Both the position numbers and the translations under genes were made by a program. This document shows positions 33,169-45,705 of a stretch of DNA of 64,000 nt, one piece after another; the first letter of the stretch is position 1, and each line of letters opens with the position of its first letter. The notes beneath the pieces were generated by a model. The model was not told the origin of the DNA. It searched no databases and saw only the letters and a list, made by a program, of their open reading frames with translations. The stretch lies in assembly GCA_036346395.1 (NCBI GenBank), contig CM070605.1:2852001-2916000 (forward strand), in the 5' to 3' direction. The stretch comes from Hsuehochloa calcarea. Taxonomy: Eukaryota > Streptophyta > Magnoliopsida > Poales > Poaceae.

Positions 33169-36100
33169 TGTCGGGACCCAAATATGCAAATCTGGACCCT
33201 CTGTGTATTCTGCACTAGTCCAGGATCACGCTAGTGCACACAGTGTCAACATTGATGAAATATCACATCCATACAACGAATATAAGAATAAACGAGTACC
33301 TTTGAATAACAATTAATCGTTGGGACCTTACGGTCGAGTTTTACATTTATTAAGCCATGCAAGGTCGATAATAAAGAAATAAACCGCAATGAAACGAAAT
33401 AAACTCCGTGGCTCCCATCAATTTACCACAGCAACCAATCGATCAAGACCCTAACGCTCAACCTTCGAGAACTCTTCTTCAAAAGCAAAGACTTACCTCC
33501 ACTTCGTTGATTTGTTTAGCAAGAGTGAGTACACACCGCACTCGCAAGTCATACCACGTAATGCATTTATATATGATGGCTTATTCCAAAGAAATGGCTT
33601 CGTGGTTACTTTGCGTAAATGCAACATTTGCAATTGAATACAATTAATAGATTGAAAGCGTAATTCAAAACAAATAGTCAATAATAAGTTAACAATTGAT
33701 TTCACAAAGGACACACAGTCTAATCAAGTTCTTTCACACAATGAACAAGTTATCTCACACAAATGACCCTTCCCAATTGTTTTATGAAAATCTACCCTCG
33801 TGTGAAATTCCGAGCATGTCCATAACCGAGGACGCGGCTATTCGAATAGATTGGTTTAAACACTCGCAGAGGTTGTACACTTTACCCACACGATGAAACC
33901 AACCGGATCGAGTTGATCACAACAAAACCTTTCGAGACTTCATCTCAAACAATGACACTCTGGTGTGCTTTATCGCCAGTCAATTTGTACACACAAATCT
34001 TGGAACGACACACACCATTGGACAGGGATGCAATGAACCGTCCCGCGATGTGACATATCACACCTCCAAATTTCATCACATAGCTTAAATACAACCTCGA
34101 GTTGTCAATGTCAAGACTCCATAACTTACTAAGTCAGCCCACCATACTAGGCATGTGGTCGTGCAAGAAGGCCCAGCTCAATGGCGCACAAAGTTAAGTC
34201 CTTAATTGACCAAGGCAAGACTTCCAGCTTTAACCCAAATCACAAAGTTTAATAAGCACACACTCCACCATTCACACGTAATCCACCACTTGCCTCGCCT
34301 AAATCTTTTCCCACCTGTTGATTAAGTGCAACACATGCCATCAACGAGTAATAGCACACAAAGACACACAGATTCATCACACGCTCCATAATCACTTAGT
34401 CAAGTTTATAATTGCAACTCTCACATGAAATGATGACTCGTGGCATGGCTAAGCGATCTAATCGTATCTAACCAACCCACGTTGGTGCTACAATAATACC
34501 AACTAATAATTAACCAACCTAGGGTGACAAAAGATCATGGCATACAATAGACAAGGTGGCATAACAATTTGGATTAATAACTACACCCAAAAGCATTTAA
34601 ATAAATACTTGAAATAGAATGCAATACATTGAAACAAAGTATTTTGAAAACGGGTTCAATATGATCAAAGGTATAACTTGCCTTGGAATAGATCTAGATA
34701 TTGGTCTTGGTCTTGAGGTGCTCCTTCTTACGCAAAATTCCCAAGTATCGACGCCTACTCGCAAACGAGACAAAAGAAACAAAACAAATAAATAACAGAG
34801 GCAAAACAAACTCCAAAATTAAATAAAATTCATAAATAAATAGATCTGAATTTTATATGAATTTACAAATTTGAATGGGCTCAATCGGAGTTCGGATGCA
34901 AAAGATATGGGCTTTGGAAGATTGGAAAATCAATTAAACCCTAATTTGGATTTTCTCGAATTTCCAATTATTTTTATAAAGGAAAATCGGATTATTGCGC
35001 AATGCTTGCGCCACCGAGAATTTCCGAAAAAGAATTATAATTAAAAAGAATTCGACATGTGGACCCATCGCCGGGCCTCGGTTCACGGTGGACCGAGCGC
35101 ACCAACCGAGGGAGATCTGGCGCGGTGGATCGCCACGCACGCCGCAGTCTTGGCTGATCTGGCGCCACGCGGCCGCCACACCAAAGACCGGTCGACGCCG
35201 GCGCCGAGCGGGCGACAACGGCGGCGGGCGCTCGGACCGATGGTCACCGGCGAACAGCGGCTCTTCGCCGGCGGTGAGTGGTACCAACGTAGAGGAGGTT
35301 AATGCGCACACATGGGCACCGTTTGAGCACACGGGTTGACGGAGATGGCCGTGGCGAGGAAGAAGCGGCGAGAGAGCTCGGGTTTTGTCGGACGGCGCCC
35401 GGCGATGCTCGGCGACGAAGGTGCGCACAAGGTAGCTCGTGACTTGTCGATCACAATGGTGCGGTCGGTGGAGCAAGGGCGACACGACGGCGGCGCAATC
35501 CACCGGAGAAGAAGTTCGCCGAAAACCCTAAAACTTGGAATGCGGCGCTAGGCGATCGGGCGATGGGAGTGGCGGATTAGGGTTGCGGAGGTCCAGCGGT
35601 GCTAGGGGAGTATTTATAGGCTCGGAGACGCCGAGATTTGAAACCCCAAATCGGGTCCAAACGGCCGGGTTTTTGAATTCAAAGATTTTCGGAGATTGAA
35701 ACCGATTCGAGGTTTGATTTGGTTTGGAACGGATAAGGAATAACCGAGACATGATTTGGTGGGGTCGGACGAAGAATCGAAGAACGAATACGCATTTGTC
35801 TGGACGCGGCTTCGAGCTCCAAAGAATGGCGGGCGGCGGCGGTGCGAGCGAAGAAGAAAGCGGCGAGACGACGACTTCGGTCGCGGTCCCCACTGGCAAT
35901 GGCAAGCCGAGGCACGCGGCGAGAGCGAGCGTGCGATGGCGATCCAACTACCGGGATTGAGCGGCCGGAATAGGCTTTGGCTTCGCCCAAGATCGTTCAA
36001 GGATTTAAAATAGGTTTTTCTTTTAAATAAATCCAGAAAATGCAAATAGCAATTAGAAAATAGCAAATGACTTTGGAAAAATTCGTAAAATTCTATAAAA

Positions 36101-36291
36101 TATATCCAAGCATATAGAATCTAAATAAAATGGTTTTGACAATTGTTGATGTTGGGATTAAGCACATTAAATCAATTTGTCCTTAAAGTCCATATTAAGC
36201 TTTTTAATTTAATATTCAATTAAATCCAAATGATGAATTTTCTTGCTACCATTATTTAAAAGATTTTCAAGCTCAAAATAGGGATGTTACA
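33169..36291 (-). repeat. 3' LTR of the gypsy element
   Basis: Runs from TGTAACATCCC (minus, 36291) to ...CCCGACA (33169). The TATA box (CCTATAAATA) is at 35620 to 35611, with a GC-rich stretch at 35040-35580 downstream of it. A conserved block with CGGCTATTCGAATAG lies at 33821-33893. Frames in the GC-rich part are long but differ between the two LTRs and are not genes. Confidence 0.95.
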
Positions 36292-36302
36292 AACCTCCCC
36301 TT
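36292..36302 (-). other. Polypurine tract of the gypsy element
   Basis: AAGGGGAGGTT on the minus strand, directly before the 3' LTR start TGTAACATCC. Confidence 0.85.
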
Positions 36303-37644
36303 AAACGAATCTCGCCCCGAGATTCCTGGCTAGCTAGAGAAAAGGCTAGGAACTCGGCTTTTAACTCTTCTTCACGCTCCCACGCTGCTTCTCCTTCCGA
36401 GTGGTTACTCCAATGGACTTTGCGAAACGAACGGTCTTGCTTCAGTGCGGCGCTCTGCGACATCCAAAATCTCGACAGTCGTTCTTTGTACGTGAGATCT
36501 TCCTTCAGTTCAATTGACTCCAACGGGGTCTGCTCTTCTGGCACACGAAGACACTTCTTCAGCTGAGAGACATGAAAGACATCATGCACTCCTGCTAACG
36601 ACTGCGGTAACTCCAACTGGTACGCAACTTCTCCACGGCGTTCCAAAACCTTGAATGGACCCACATACCTTGGAGCAAGCTTCCCTTTGGTGTGGAATCT
36701 CTTAACACCTCTGAGCGGAGTAACTCGCAGATACACAAAATCCTCTGGTTCAAAGCTGAGGTCACGACGACGATTATCGGCATAACTCTTTTGCCTGGAC
36801 TGGGCTATCTTTAGTCTTTCTCTGATCATCGCAACTTGTTCTTCGGCTTCCTGAATAATATCTGGCCCGAATACTACACGTTCAGCTGTCTCTGACCAAT
36901 TCAACGGAGTTCTGCAGGCACGACCGTACAGAGCTTCAAATGGTGACATTTGCAAACTGGCTTGATAACTGTTGTTGTACGAGAATTCTGCATACGGCAA
37001 ACTTTTATCCCAACTGGTAGCATTAGCTAAGGCACAGGCTCTCAACATATCTTCTAATATCGGTTGACTCTTTCATCATCCATCCGTCTGGGATGATAAG
37101 CGATCTCGAAATTCGATGAGTTCCTGTGGCTTCATGTAGACTCGCCGTAAACGAGAGGTGAATTGAGATCCTCGATCTGACACTATCTTCTTAGGCACAC
37201 CGTGCAGACTGACGATTTTTGACATATACAATTCCGCCAAGCGGTCTCCTGAGTAAGTGGTTTTGACTGGCAAGAAATGGGCAACCTTAGTCAAACGATC
37301 CACTATTACCCAAATCGAATCATAACTGATTGAGTCTTGGGTAGACCGTAATAAAATCCATACCGATCTCTTCCCACTTCCATTCGGTATCTTCACGGTT
37401 GTAGCAATCCTGCCGGTCTCGATGTTCGGCCTTTACTTTCGACACACGCCGCATAAGGCAACGAACTCGCGACGCCTCGCTTTAAGTTTGGCCACCAAAA
37501 CTTATTCTTAACATCCGGATACATCTTAGTGCTTCCAGGGTGAATTGAATACTTTGAGTCATGGGCTTCCTTCAGAATCAGCTGTCTTAATCCATCCATA
37601 TCCGTACACGATACGCCCATTGATCCACAAGATATCCCGATCAT
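36300..37644 (-). pseudogene. Integrase and chromodomain-like tail of the gypsy element
   Basis: The zinc-binding N-terminus reads ILKEAHDSKYSIHPGSTKMY then KNKFWWPNLKRGVA (HHCC region, about 37600-37460). The catalytic core reads DSIWVIVDRLTKVAHFLPVK, YMSKIVSLHGVPKKIVSDRG and SQFTSR (37340-37140; two catalytic Asp seen), then LPYAEFSYNNSYQASLQMSP and FEALYGRACRTPL (36990-36890). The C-terminus reads GKLAPRYVGPFKVLERRGEV and GVHDVFHVSQLKKCLRVP. The tail RSFRKVHWSNHSEGEAAWER EEELKAEF is chromodomain-like (a space marks the 20-residue limit). Frameshifts lie near 37395 and 37060. Chromodomain integrases are thought to steer insertion to heterochromatin. Confidence 0.9.
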
Positions 37645-37849
37645 CTATGGTGAAGTCTTTAAATTTTCCTTCCGACATCTTCTTCTTGAGATCAAGAAAC
37701 TCGTAATCCTTGGGTTGCGCTTCACGAACTGCTTCTCCGAGTAGATTGCACTTCTAGGCTGGCCACAAATCCTTCCTGAACAACTTCTAGCTGTAGCTTC
37801 TGGAATTCCTCCTAAAGTTCTGAACACAACTCTTTTACTTCCAGAGCAT

Positions 37850-39100
37850 TGCAGTAGCTCTTACGACTCAGTGCATCTGCAACTACATTGGCCTTACCAG
37901 ATGGTAATGGATTCCAAGATTATAATCCTTTATTAATTCCACCATCTTCTCTGCCTCATGTTCAAATCGATCGAGTGAAAATGTACTTCGTGCTCTTATG
38001 ATCTGTAGACTTCACAAATTACATCGATGAGATAATGACGCCAAATCTTCAAGGCATGCACTACGGCAGCTAGCTCCAAATCATGGGTAGGGTAGTTCTC
38101 TTCATGAGGCATTAATTGCCTTGACGCATAAGCGACAGCTCTTCCTTCTTGCATAAGGACACATCCTAATCCTTGACGCGAAGCATCACAGTAGATATCA
38201 AAATCCTTACTAATATCCCAAAAACTAGCATCGGGTCAAGTCAAACGCTTCTTTAACTCTTGAAAACTTTCTTCACAAGTCAGTCCAAATAAACTTCTTC
38301 TCTTTCTTCAACAATTGCGTAAGAGGTTTAGCAATCGTTGAGAACCCTTCAATGAAACGACGATAGTATCCTCGCCATTCCCAAGAAACTACGAATTTGA
38401 GTAACCGCCTTGGGTGCTCCCAATTCATTACTGACTTTAACCTTCCGGTCAATCGCTACTCCTTCTACCGTCATCACATGACCGAGGAAATCAACTTTCT
38501 TCTTCCAAAAGTCACACTTGCTGAACTTGGCATACAACTGATGTCCTCTGAGCTTCTCTAGGATTAATCTCAAATGTTCTGTATGTTCTTCTTCTGACTT
38601 TGAGTATACCAAAATATCATCAATAAACACTACCACGAACTTATCCAAATATTCCATGAATACTTTGTTCATCATGTTCATGAAATAGGCAGGGGCATTA
38701 GTCAATCCAAAAGACATGACTAGAAATTCATAATGTCCATACCGGGTTGAGAAAGCGGTCTTTGGTACATCCTTAGGACAAATCTTTAACTGATGGTAAC
38801 CTGATCGTAGATCGATCTTGGAGAATACTCGGCTCCTTTCATCCGGTCGAACAAATCATCTATTCGGGCAATGGGTACTTGTTCTTGATGGTGACTTCGT
38901 TGAGAGAACGATAATCGATACACATTCTCATACTTCCATCTTTCTTCTTGACGAACAAAACAGTGCTCCCCATGGCGATTTAACTAGGTCTTACAAAACC
39001 TTTCTCAAGTAGTTCTTCTATCTCGCTTCTTCATTTCCACAAGTTCATCGACCGCATCCGATAGGGTCTCTTGAAATTGGTGTTGTTCCCGGCACTAGAT
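37850..39100 (-). pseudogene. Reverse transcriptase and RNase H of the gypsy element
   Basis: Reverse transcriptase: KKKDGSMRMCIDYRSLNEVT region near 38950-38880, then MSFGLTNAPAYFMNMMNKVF and VVVFIDDILVYSKSEEEHTE, with the F-I-D-D catalytic box intact near 38630, and KVDFLGHVMTVEGVAID. RNase H: KDFDIYCDASRQGLGCVLMQ, EGRAVAYASRQLMPHEENYP and THDLELAAVVHALKIWRHYL (38210-38030), with the first Asp and Glu visible. Several frameshifts (for example near 38790 and 37990) break the frame. Confidence 0.9.
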
Positions 39101-39432
39101 CGATGACAAACTCAATGTCACGGTCCGTGGCATTCCCGTAATTCTTCCGAAATACATCCGGTAATCTCGACTACTGTGCACGCCTTCCAAAGAAACTGTC
39201 TTCGATCGTTGACTATCAAATGTCCATCACGCATCGAGGTGGCTAGAAATTCTTCTTTCTTTCTGTGGTATCCTCTATTGTTACGGCTCTTCGGCCACAA
39301 TCTAGCACTGCTTTATGTTTGGATAACCAATCCATACCAAGGATGACATCTATGGTCTGAGTGTCTAGAACTATTAGGTTGGCTAGAAACTCAACTCCAG
39401 CTATGAGTAGCCTAGCTCCTAAACATCCAACT

Positions 39433-39819
39433 TTAGAACTTAGCTCGCTCCAGGTATCGGACTAACAGAGTATGCTTAAGATGTATAACTTCCAATTTGT
39501 TCTTAGTTGCAAAAATTCCAGAAACAAACGAATGCGAAGCTCCAGAATCAAACAGAACTGATGCAGGTACTGAATTTACTAGGAACTTACCCAGTACAAC
39601 GTCAGGTGCTTCTTGAGCTCCTTCCAGAGTGACGTGGTTGACACGCCTCGACCACCGATGGCGGTGCTCCTCCGATTGACCGTAGCTTGAGAAGTTCCTT
39701 GATGGTTGCCTTGTATCGCGTCTTGGCCGTGTGTTCCCAAGGTTGAAGCGCATCGAGTGATAGTCCCATTTTGCGGACATCGGTTGGCGAAATGCCCTGG
39801 CTGACGACAGGTAAAGCAA
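39433..39819 (-). pseudogene. Aspartic protease of the gypsy element
   Basis: A 128-residue frame with VLGKFLVNSVPASVLFDSGA followed by SHSFVSGIFATK. DSGA is the catalytic motif (near 39540), and 'LVNS.PA.VLFDSGASHSF' is the classical gypsy protease signature. It overlaps the end of gag in another phase, which shows a frameshift between the knuckle and the protease in this copy. Confidence 0.85.
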
Positions 39820-40767
39820 ACTCTGGTTGTATTCTGTGGGTTGCTTACTGGATTGGGGTTGACTGGTGCAGGGTTGCGAAAGTTCTGAGCAACTGGGCGA
39901 GGTGCTGAAGTTGGTGCAGGTGGTCTGGCAGAATTCTGTGGTGGAAAACGGCTAAACTGCGGTGGAATCATTCTTGCCCTCACCGGTGGGGTTGGTGACT
40001 TCCTTCTTGAGCCATTCTGCGCTACGATGATCTTCCAATTCCTTGCGCTTATCCTCTAGAATCAAAGCCTTGTTGATCAACTCTTGAAAATCGTGAAAGG
40101 TGTGGGCAATCAAGTTGACTTGAAGTCCAAAGTTCAATCCTTTCGAAAACGACTCGACGAGCCTTGTCGCTGGCGACATCTTCTCGCAACATATCGAGCA
40201 AGTTGAGAGAATTTATTGAGGTAGTCGATCATCGACATTCCTCCTTGCTTGAGAGCACGAATTCATCCTTCTTTAGATCCATGATTCCTTCGGTACATGA
40301 TCTCGCGAAAAGCGTTGTGAACTCTTCCCAAGTAATATCTTGTATGCTCCATGCGCAGCACAAAAGTTTTCCCACCATTCGGCAAAGAATGCCTTCCATC
40401 CGTGAGAGGCGTGAGAACTTTTTCATGATCGCGCATTGAGTGATCGCAGCTTTCTCTCAATAACACGAAGCCAATCATCGCCTTCTCTTGGTGAGACATG
40501 TCCGTAAAAGGTTGGTGGACGAGTCCTCATAAACTCCGCCAACTTGGATGATCCATTGTGACCATGAGCAACTGGGGCTCCATTGTGATGCTGATTGTTG
40601 TTGTTCTGATTATTCATAGCTTGCATCTGATTCATCATGGTGTACATCAGCTGGGTTTGAGCTGTCATGAATGCTCCAAAATTCTGCAGATCAACTGAAG
40701 GTGCTTGTGGTGGAACTGCTTCTCCGGGGATTTGCTCCGCCCTTCCGACCTCGAGTATCGTAACCAC
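39760..40767 (-). pseudogene. Gag of the gypsy element with CCHC knuckle
   Basis: N-terminal part 40767-40423: FGAFMTAQTQLMYTMMNQMQ, then a His/Asn-rich patch, then FMRTRPPTFYGHVSPREGDD and WLRVIERKLRSL, the start of the retrotrans_gag core. The core continues in other frames (40499-40180; LVESFSKGLNFGLQVNLIAH, FHDFQELINKALILEDKRKE). The knuckle CFTCRQPGHFANRC lies at about 39820-39770 after a Pro/Arg-rich linker (PPQFSRFPPQNSARPPAPTS). Frameshifts near 40420, 40240 and 39960 break it. Confidence 0.85.
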
Positions 40768-41984
40768 TTGCGCAGACTTGACGAGTCCGAACCATCCGTG
40801 AATCTCAAGGGTTAGATAAGGTAGTAAGCACGAGATAAGTTGTAGAACTAAGCGGGGTAGGTAAAACCCAACAACATATTTTAAGAAAGCTCAATCAAAC
40901 TCTTATATTGATTAAGATAATAGTATGGCTTGCAACAAATGCCTAAGGGCCTTTGCGACTCATACTTGCACACAAAAATAAGGACGAACTTAAGCACACA
41001 AAACTACCGCCTAAAGGGCGACTCAAGACATAAAACTGGCTAAGCCTGAAACAACGCGAACAGACTACTCAATCAAATAGCCTCCGCAGCCTTGACGGTG
41101 CTCCCGCCTGCTGTAGACCTGAAAGTGAGCTGGCATCCTCGCAAACTGATCCTGATGTCCCGGGGATGGTGCAATAGGAGCAGTGCCCACAGTGCAGTCT
41201 TCTTTGGTTCTGCTTCTGCCCTCTTTCTTGTTCAAAGGTCCATCGCCTTCTTCGGTCTTCCTCTTGATGTCTTCTTCGTGTCGTCCATAAAGAGTTTCTT
41301 CTAATATGGCGATCCTTTCTTCACTCTCGAAGAGTCTCATAGGTACACTCCGGCTCAGAGCGCTAACTCCAACGATTCCTCCCGAGCGTGCGAATCGGGC
41401 GAGATGCACGACGGTGGCGTTGTCTTCTCCCTCCGTGAGCGGAAACGTGCGCAAGATCCACGCCGGAAGTGCGGGATGATAACGAAAATCGTGTCACGAA
41501 GCTCGAGAGTAGATGTTGCGATCCTCGGGATGGCAAGGCGTGAAGACTCTGGATTGCTTCAATCCAAATACTCCTTCGAGAGATGTTCAATGGTTTACTC
41601 GCCTTGGTGTTCGCACTGGCGTGAGGGTCAAATGGCGATCACTCCACGATCTCGGCCGCTCACAATCCAAGCACCGCCACGGTACAATGGACGATCGAAC
41701 CCTCCAAGTACTTGTAGCAACTTCCAAAGCTCGGCAAGTCCTCCTTGCGCTCTCCATAACTCAAGACGAGGCATCCGCCAAGATGGACAAGGATATGAAA
41801 ACAACTTTAAAACAAATGGAGAGAAAGAATTTCAGCATAGTTGAGTCAAGAGAGACATGAGATGAGTTAAAGAGTTCAATTAATCTTGCAAGTTAATTTT
41901 GCTTTAGAAAATAGTTTGGACTCACTAAGAACGGCCAATCTAACTAGGGTCAAGACCTACGATCGGATGGCTCGATACCACCTC
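40768..41984 (-). other. Leader of the gypsy element with tRNA-Met primer site
   Basis: The primer site TGGTATCGAGCC (41980 to 41969) lies four bases inside the 5' LTR. The following ~1.2 kb leader has frames up to 129 residues (41065-41454, minus), none matching a family I know. The length is usual for a Tekay/Del untranslated leader. Confidence 0.7.
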
Positions 41985-44900
41985 TGCCGGACCCAAATAT
42001 GCAAATCTGACCCTCGTATTCTCGCACTAGTCCAGATCACGCTAGTGCACACAAAGGTCAACATTGATGAAATATCACATCCATACAACGAATATAAGAA
42101 TAAACGAGTACCTTTGAATAACAATTAATCGTTGGGACCTTACGGTCGAGTTTACATTTATTAAGCCATGCAAGGTCGATAATAAAGAAATAAACTGCAA
42201 TGAAACGAAATAAACTCCGTGGCTCCCATCAATTTACCACAGCAACCAATCGATCAAGACCCTAACGCTCAACCTTCAGAGAACTCTTCTTCAAAAGCAA
42301 AGCGACGACTCCTCCACTTCGCTGATTTGTTTAGCAAGAGTGAGTACACACCGCACTCGCAAGTCATACCACGTAATGCATTTATATATGATGGCTTATT
42401 CCAAAGAAATGGCTTCGTGGTTACTTTGCGTAAATGCAACATTTGCAATTGAATACAATTAATAGATTGAAAGCGTAATTCAAAACAAATAGTCAATAAT
42501 AAGTTAACAATTGATTTCACAAAGGACACACACCTAATCAAGTTCTTTCACACACCAACAAGTTATCTCACACAAATGACCCTTCCCAATTGTTTTATGA
42601 AAATCTACCCTCGTGTGAAATTCCCGAGCATGTCCATAACCGAGGACGCGGCTATTCGAATAGATTGGTTTAAACACTCTGCAGAGGTTGTACACTTTAC
42701 CCACACGATGAAACCAACCAGATCGAGTTGATCACAACAAAACCTTTCGTAGACTTCATCTCAAACAATGACACTCTGGTGTGCTTTATCATTCAATTTG
42801 TACACACCTCTTGGAACGACACACACCATTGGACAGGATGCAATGAACCGTCCGCGATGTGACATATCACACCTCCACCCATCACATAGCTTAAATACAA
42901 CCTCGAGTTGTCAATGTCAAGACTCCATAACTTACTAAGTCGCCCACCCATACTAGGCATGTGGTCGCACAAGAAGCCCCACCAATGGCGCACAAAGTTA
43001 AGTCCTTAATTGACCAAGGCAAGACTTCCAGCTTTAACCCAAATCACAAAGTTTAATAAGCACACACTCCACCATTCACACAGAATCCACCACTTGCCTC
43101 GGTCTAAATCTTTTCCCACCTCGTTGATTAAGTGCAACACATGCCATCAACGAGTAATAGCACACAAAGACACACAGATTCATCACACGCTCCATAATCA
43201 CTTAGTCAAGTTTATAATTGCAACTCTCACATGAAATGATGACTCGTGGCATGGCTAAGCGCCTAATCAGATCTAACCAACCCACGTTGGTGCTACAATA
43301 ATACCAACTAATAATTAACCAACCTAGGGTGACAAAAGATCATGGCATACAATAGACAAGGTGGCATAACAATTTGGATTAATAACTACACCCAAAAGCA
43401 TTTAAATAAATACTTGAAATAGAATGCAATACATTGAAACAAAGTATTTTGAAAACTGGATTCAATATGATCAAAGGTATAACTTGCCTTGGAATAGATC
43501 TAGATATTGGTCTTGGTCTTGAGGTGCTCCTTCTTCTGCAAAATTCCCAAGTATCGACGCCTACTCATAAACGAGGCAAAAGAAACAAAACAAATAAATA
43601 ACAGAGGCAAAACAAACTCCAAAAATTAAATAAAATTCATAAATAAATAGATCTGAATTTTATATGAATTTACAAATTTGAATGGGCTCAATCGGAGTTC
43701 GGATGCAAAAGATATGGGCTTTGGAAGATTGGAAAATCAATTAAACCCTAATTTGGATTTTCTCGAATTTCCGAATTATTTTTATAAAGGAAAATCGGAT
43801 TATTGCGCAATGCTTGCGCCACCGAGAATTTCCGGAAAAAGAATTATAATTAAAAGAATTCGACATGTGGACCCATCGCTCGCCTCGGTTCACGCGGACC
43901 GAGTGCACCGAACCGAGGAGATCCGCGCGGTGGATCAAGCCGCACGCGACGCTGCAGGCCGGCGCCGATCTGGCGCCACGCTGGCCGCCACACCAAAGAC
44001 GGGCCGACGCGGCGCCGAGCCGGCGACAACGGCGCGTGGCGCTCGGACCCGATGGTCACCGGCGAACGCGGCTCTTCACGGCGGTGAGTGGTACCAACGT
44101 GTAGAGGAGGTTAATGCGCACACATGGGCACTGGTTTGAGCACCTGGGGTTGACGGAGATGGCCGGCGGCGAGGAAGAAGCGGCGGAGAGAGCTCGGGTT
44201 TTGTCGGACGGGCGCTCCGGCGATGCTCCGGCGACGAGAAGGTGCGCACAAGGTAGCCTGTGACTTGCTGATCACAATGGTGCAGTCGGTGGAGCAAGGG
44301 CGACGACGACGGCGGCGCAATCCACCGGAGAAGAAGTTCGGCCGAAAACCCTAAAACTTGGAATGCGGCGGCGCTAGGGCGATCGGGGCGATGGGAGTGG
44401 CGGATTAGGGTTGCGGAGGTCCAGGCGGTGCTAGGGGAGTATTTATAGGCTCGGAGACGCCGAGATTTGGAAACCCCCAAATCGGGTCCGAAACGGCCGG
44501 GTTTTTGAATTCAAAGATTTTCGGAGATTGAAACCGATTCGAGGTTTGATTTGGTTTGGAACGGATAAGGAATAACCGGAGACATGATTTGGTGGGGTCG
44601 GCACGAAGAATCAGCAACGAATACGCATTTGTCGGACGCGGCTTCGAGCTCCAAAGAATGGCGCGCGGCGCGCGCGCGCCGAGAAGAAGAAAGCAACAGG
44701 GAGACGACGACTTCGGCCGCGGTCCCACTCCGGCAATGCGCAAATGAGGCGCGGCGAGAGCGAGCGTCGATGGCGATCCAACTACCGGGATTGAGCGGCC
44801 GAATAGGCCGGGCTTCGCCCAAGATCGTTCAAGGATTTAAAATAGGTTTTTCTTTTAAATAAATCCAGAAAATGCAAATAGCAATTAGAAAATAGCAAAT

Positions 44901-45126
44901 GACTTTGGAAAAATTCCAGAAAATTCTATAAAATATATCCAAGCATATAGAATCTAAATAAAATGGTTTTGACAATTGTTGATGTTGGGATTAAGCACAT
45001 TAAATCAGTTTGTCCTTAAAGTCCATATTAAGCTTTTTAATTTAATATTCAATTAAATCCAAATGATGAATTTTCTTGCTACCATTATTTAAAAGATTTT
45101 CAAGCTCTGAAAATAGGGATGTTACA
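41985..45126 (-). repeat. 5' LTR of the gypsy element
   Basis: Pairs with 33169-36291. The TATA box is at 44449 to 44440. The inner end (TGCCGG on plus) differs from the partner's TGTCGG by one change. Many differences between the LTRs are one- or two-base gaps next to CAG, CTG or CCG. Confidence 0.95.
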
Positions 45127-45131
45127 AGGCG

Positions 45132-45705
45132 TCTCTGAGAGCTTCACATCGCCAAGCCGTTAAGCGTATATTCAGGTATTTACACTCTACCCTCTTGTAT
45201 GGCATTTGGTATTCATGTTCTTTCGTCTTTGTTCATTCAGGGGTTTTCTGATTCTGATTTTGCGGGCTGTCGGCTAGATAGGAAGAGTACCTCAGGCATT
45301 TGTCACTTCCTAGGCACTTATCTTGTCTCTTGGTCTTCTAGGAAGCGATCTTACATTGCTCAATCCATCACAAGGTAATATGTAGCCACTAGTTGTCAGT
45401 AGTCGATTTTGTGGATGGTATCCACTCTTAAGGACTATGGGTTAAATTTTGCTAGTGTTCATCTTTTCTGTGATAACACTTCTGCTATTAACATTGCTAA
45501 AAACCCAGTGCAACACTCTAGGACCAAGCACATAGACATTCGCTATCACTTCCTTAGATACCATGTCGAAAAGGGTGATATTGTGCTGCACTTCGTGGAG
45601 TCCGAGGCTCAACTAGCCGATATCCTCACCAAGCCTTTAGACCCAACAATATTTACCACCTTGAGGAGCGAGTTAGGGGTAATTTATCCTTATGGGTTGG
45701 TTTGA
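45132..45705 (+). pseudogene. RNase H end of copia element 1 pol, after the gypsy insertion
   Basis: Resumes right after the duplicated AGGCG with SLRASHRQAVKRIF, then GFSDSDFAGCRLDRKSTSGI, FLGTYLVSWSSRKRS, FCDNTSAINIAKNPVQHSRT, KHIDIRYHFLRYHVEKGDIV and LADILTKPLD, ending ELGVIYPYGLV with a TGA stop. The junction matches the second copia element (ARFQASPRVSHRQAVKRIF at about 61745), which proves the two parts were joined. An in-frame stop and a small shift occur near 45380-45405 (normally TEAEYVA). Confidence 0.9.

Larger units (their letters stand above)
33169..45126 (-). mobile_element. Complete Ty3/gypsy retrotransposon (Tekay/Del-like) inside copia pol
   Basis: LTRs of 3123 and 3142 bp, a 5693-bp interior, and a perfect 5-bp duplication AGGCG at 33164-33168 and 45127-45131. 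On the minus strand the element starts TGTAACATCCC at 45126 and ends CCCGACA at 33169. The order is primer site, leader, gag with knuckle, protease, reverse transcriptase, RNase H, integrase, chromodomain-like end, purine tract. Integrase after reverse transcriptase makes it Ty3/gypsy; the 'VHWSNHSEGEAAWERE' end is like Tekay/Del chromodomains. Every coding block has frameshifts, so it is not autonomous as read here. Confidence 0.95.

Noticed and set aside
34934..36066. Several GC-rich frames of 100-189 residues (also 43678-44862)
   Set aside because: They lie in the LTR leader, differ in frame between the two LTR copies, and overlap each other on both strands.
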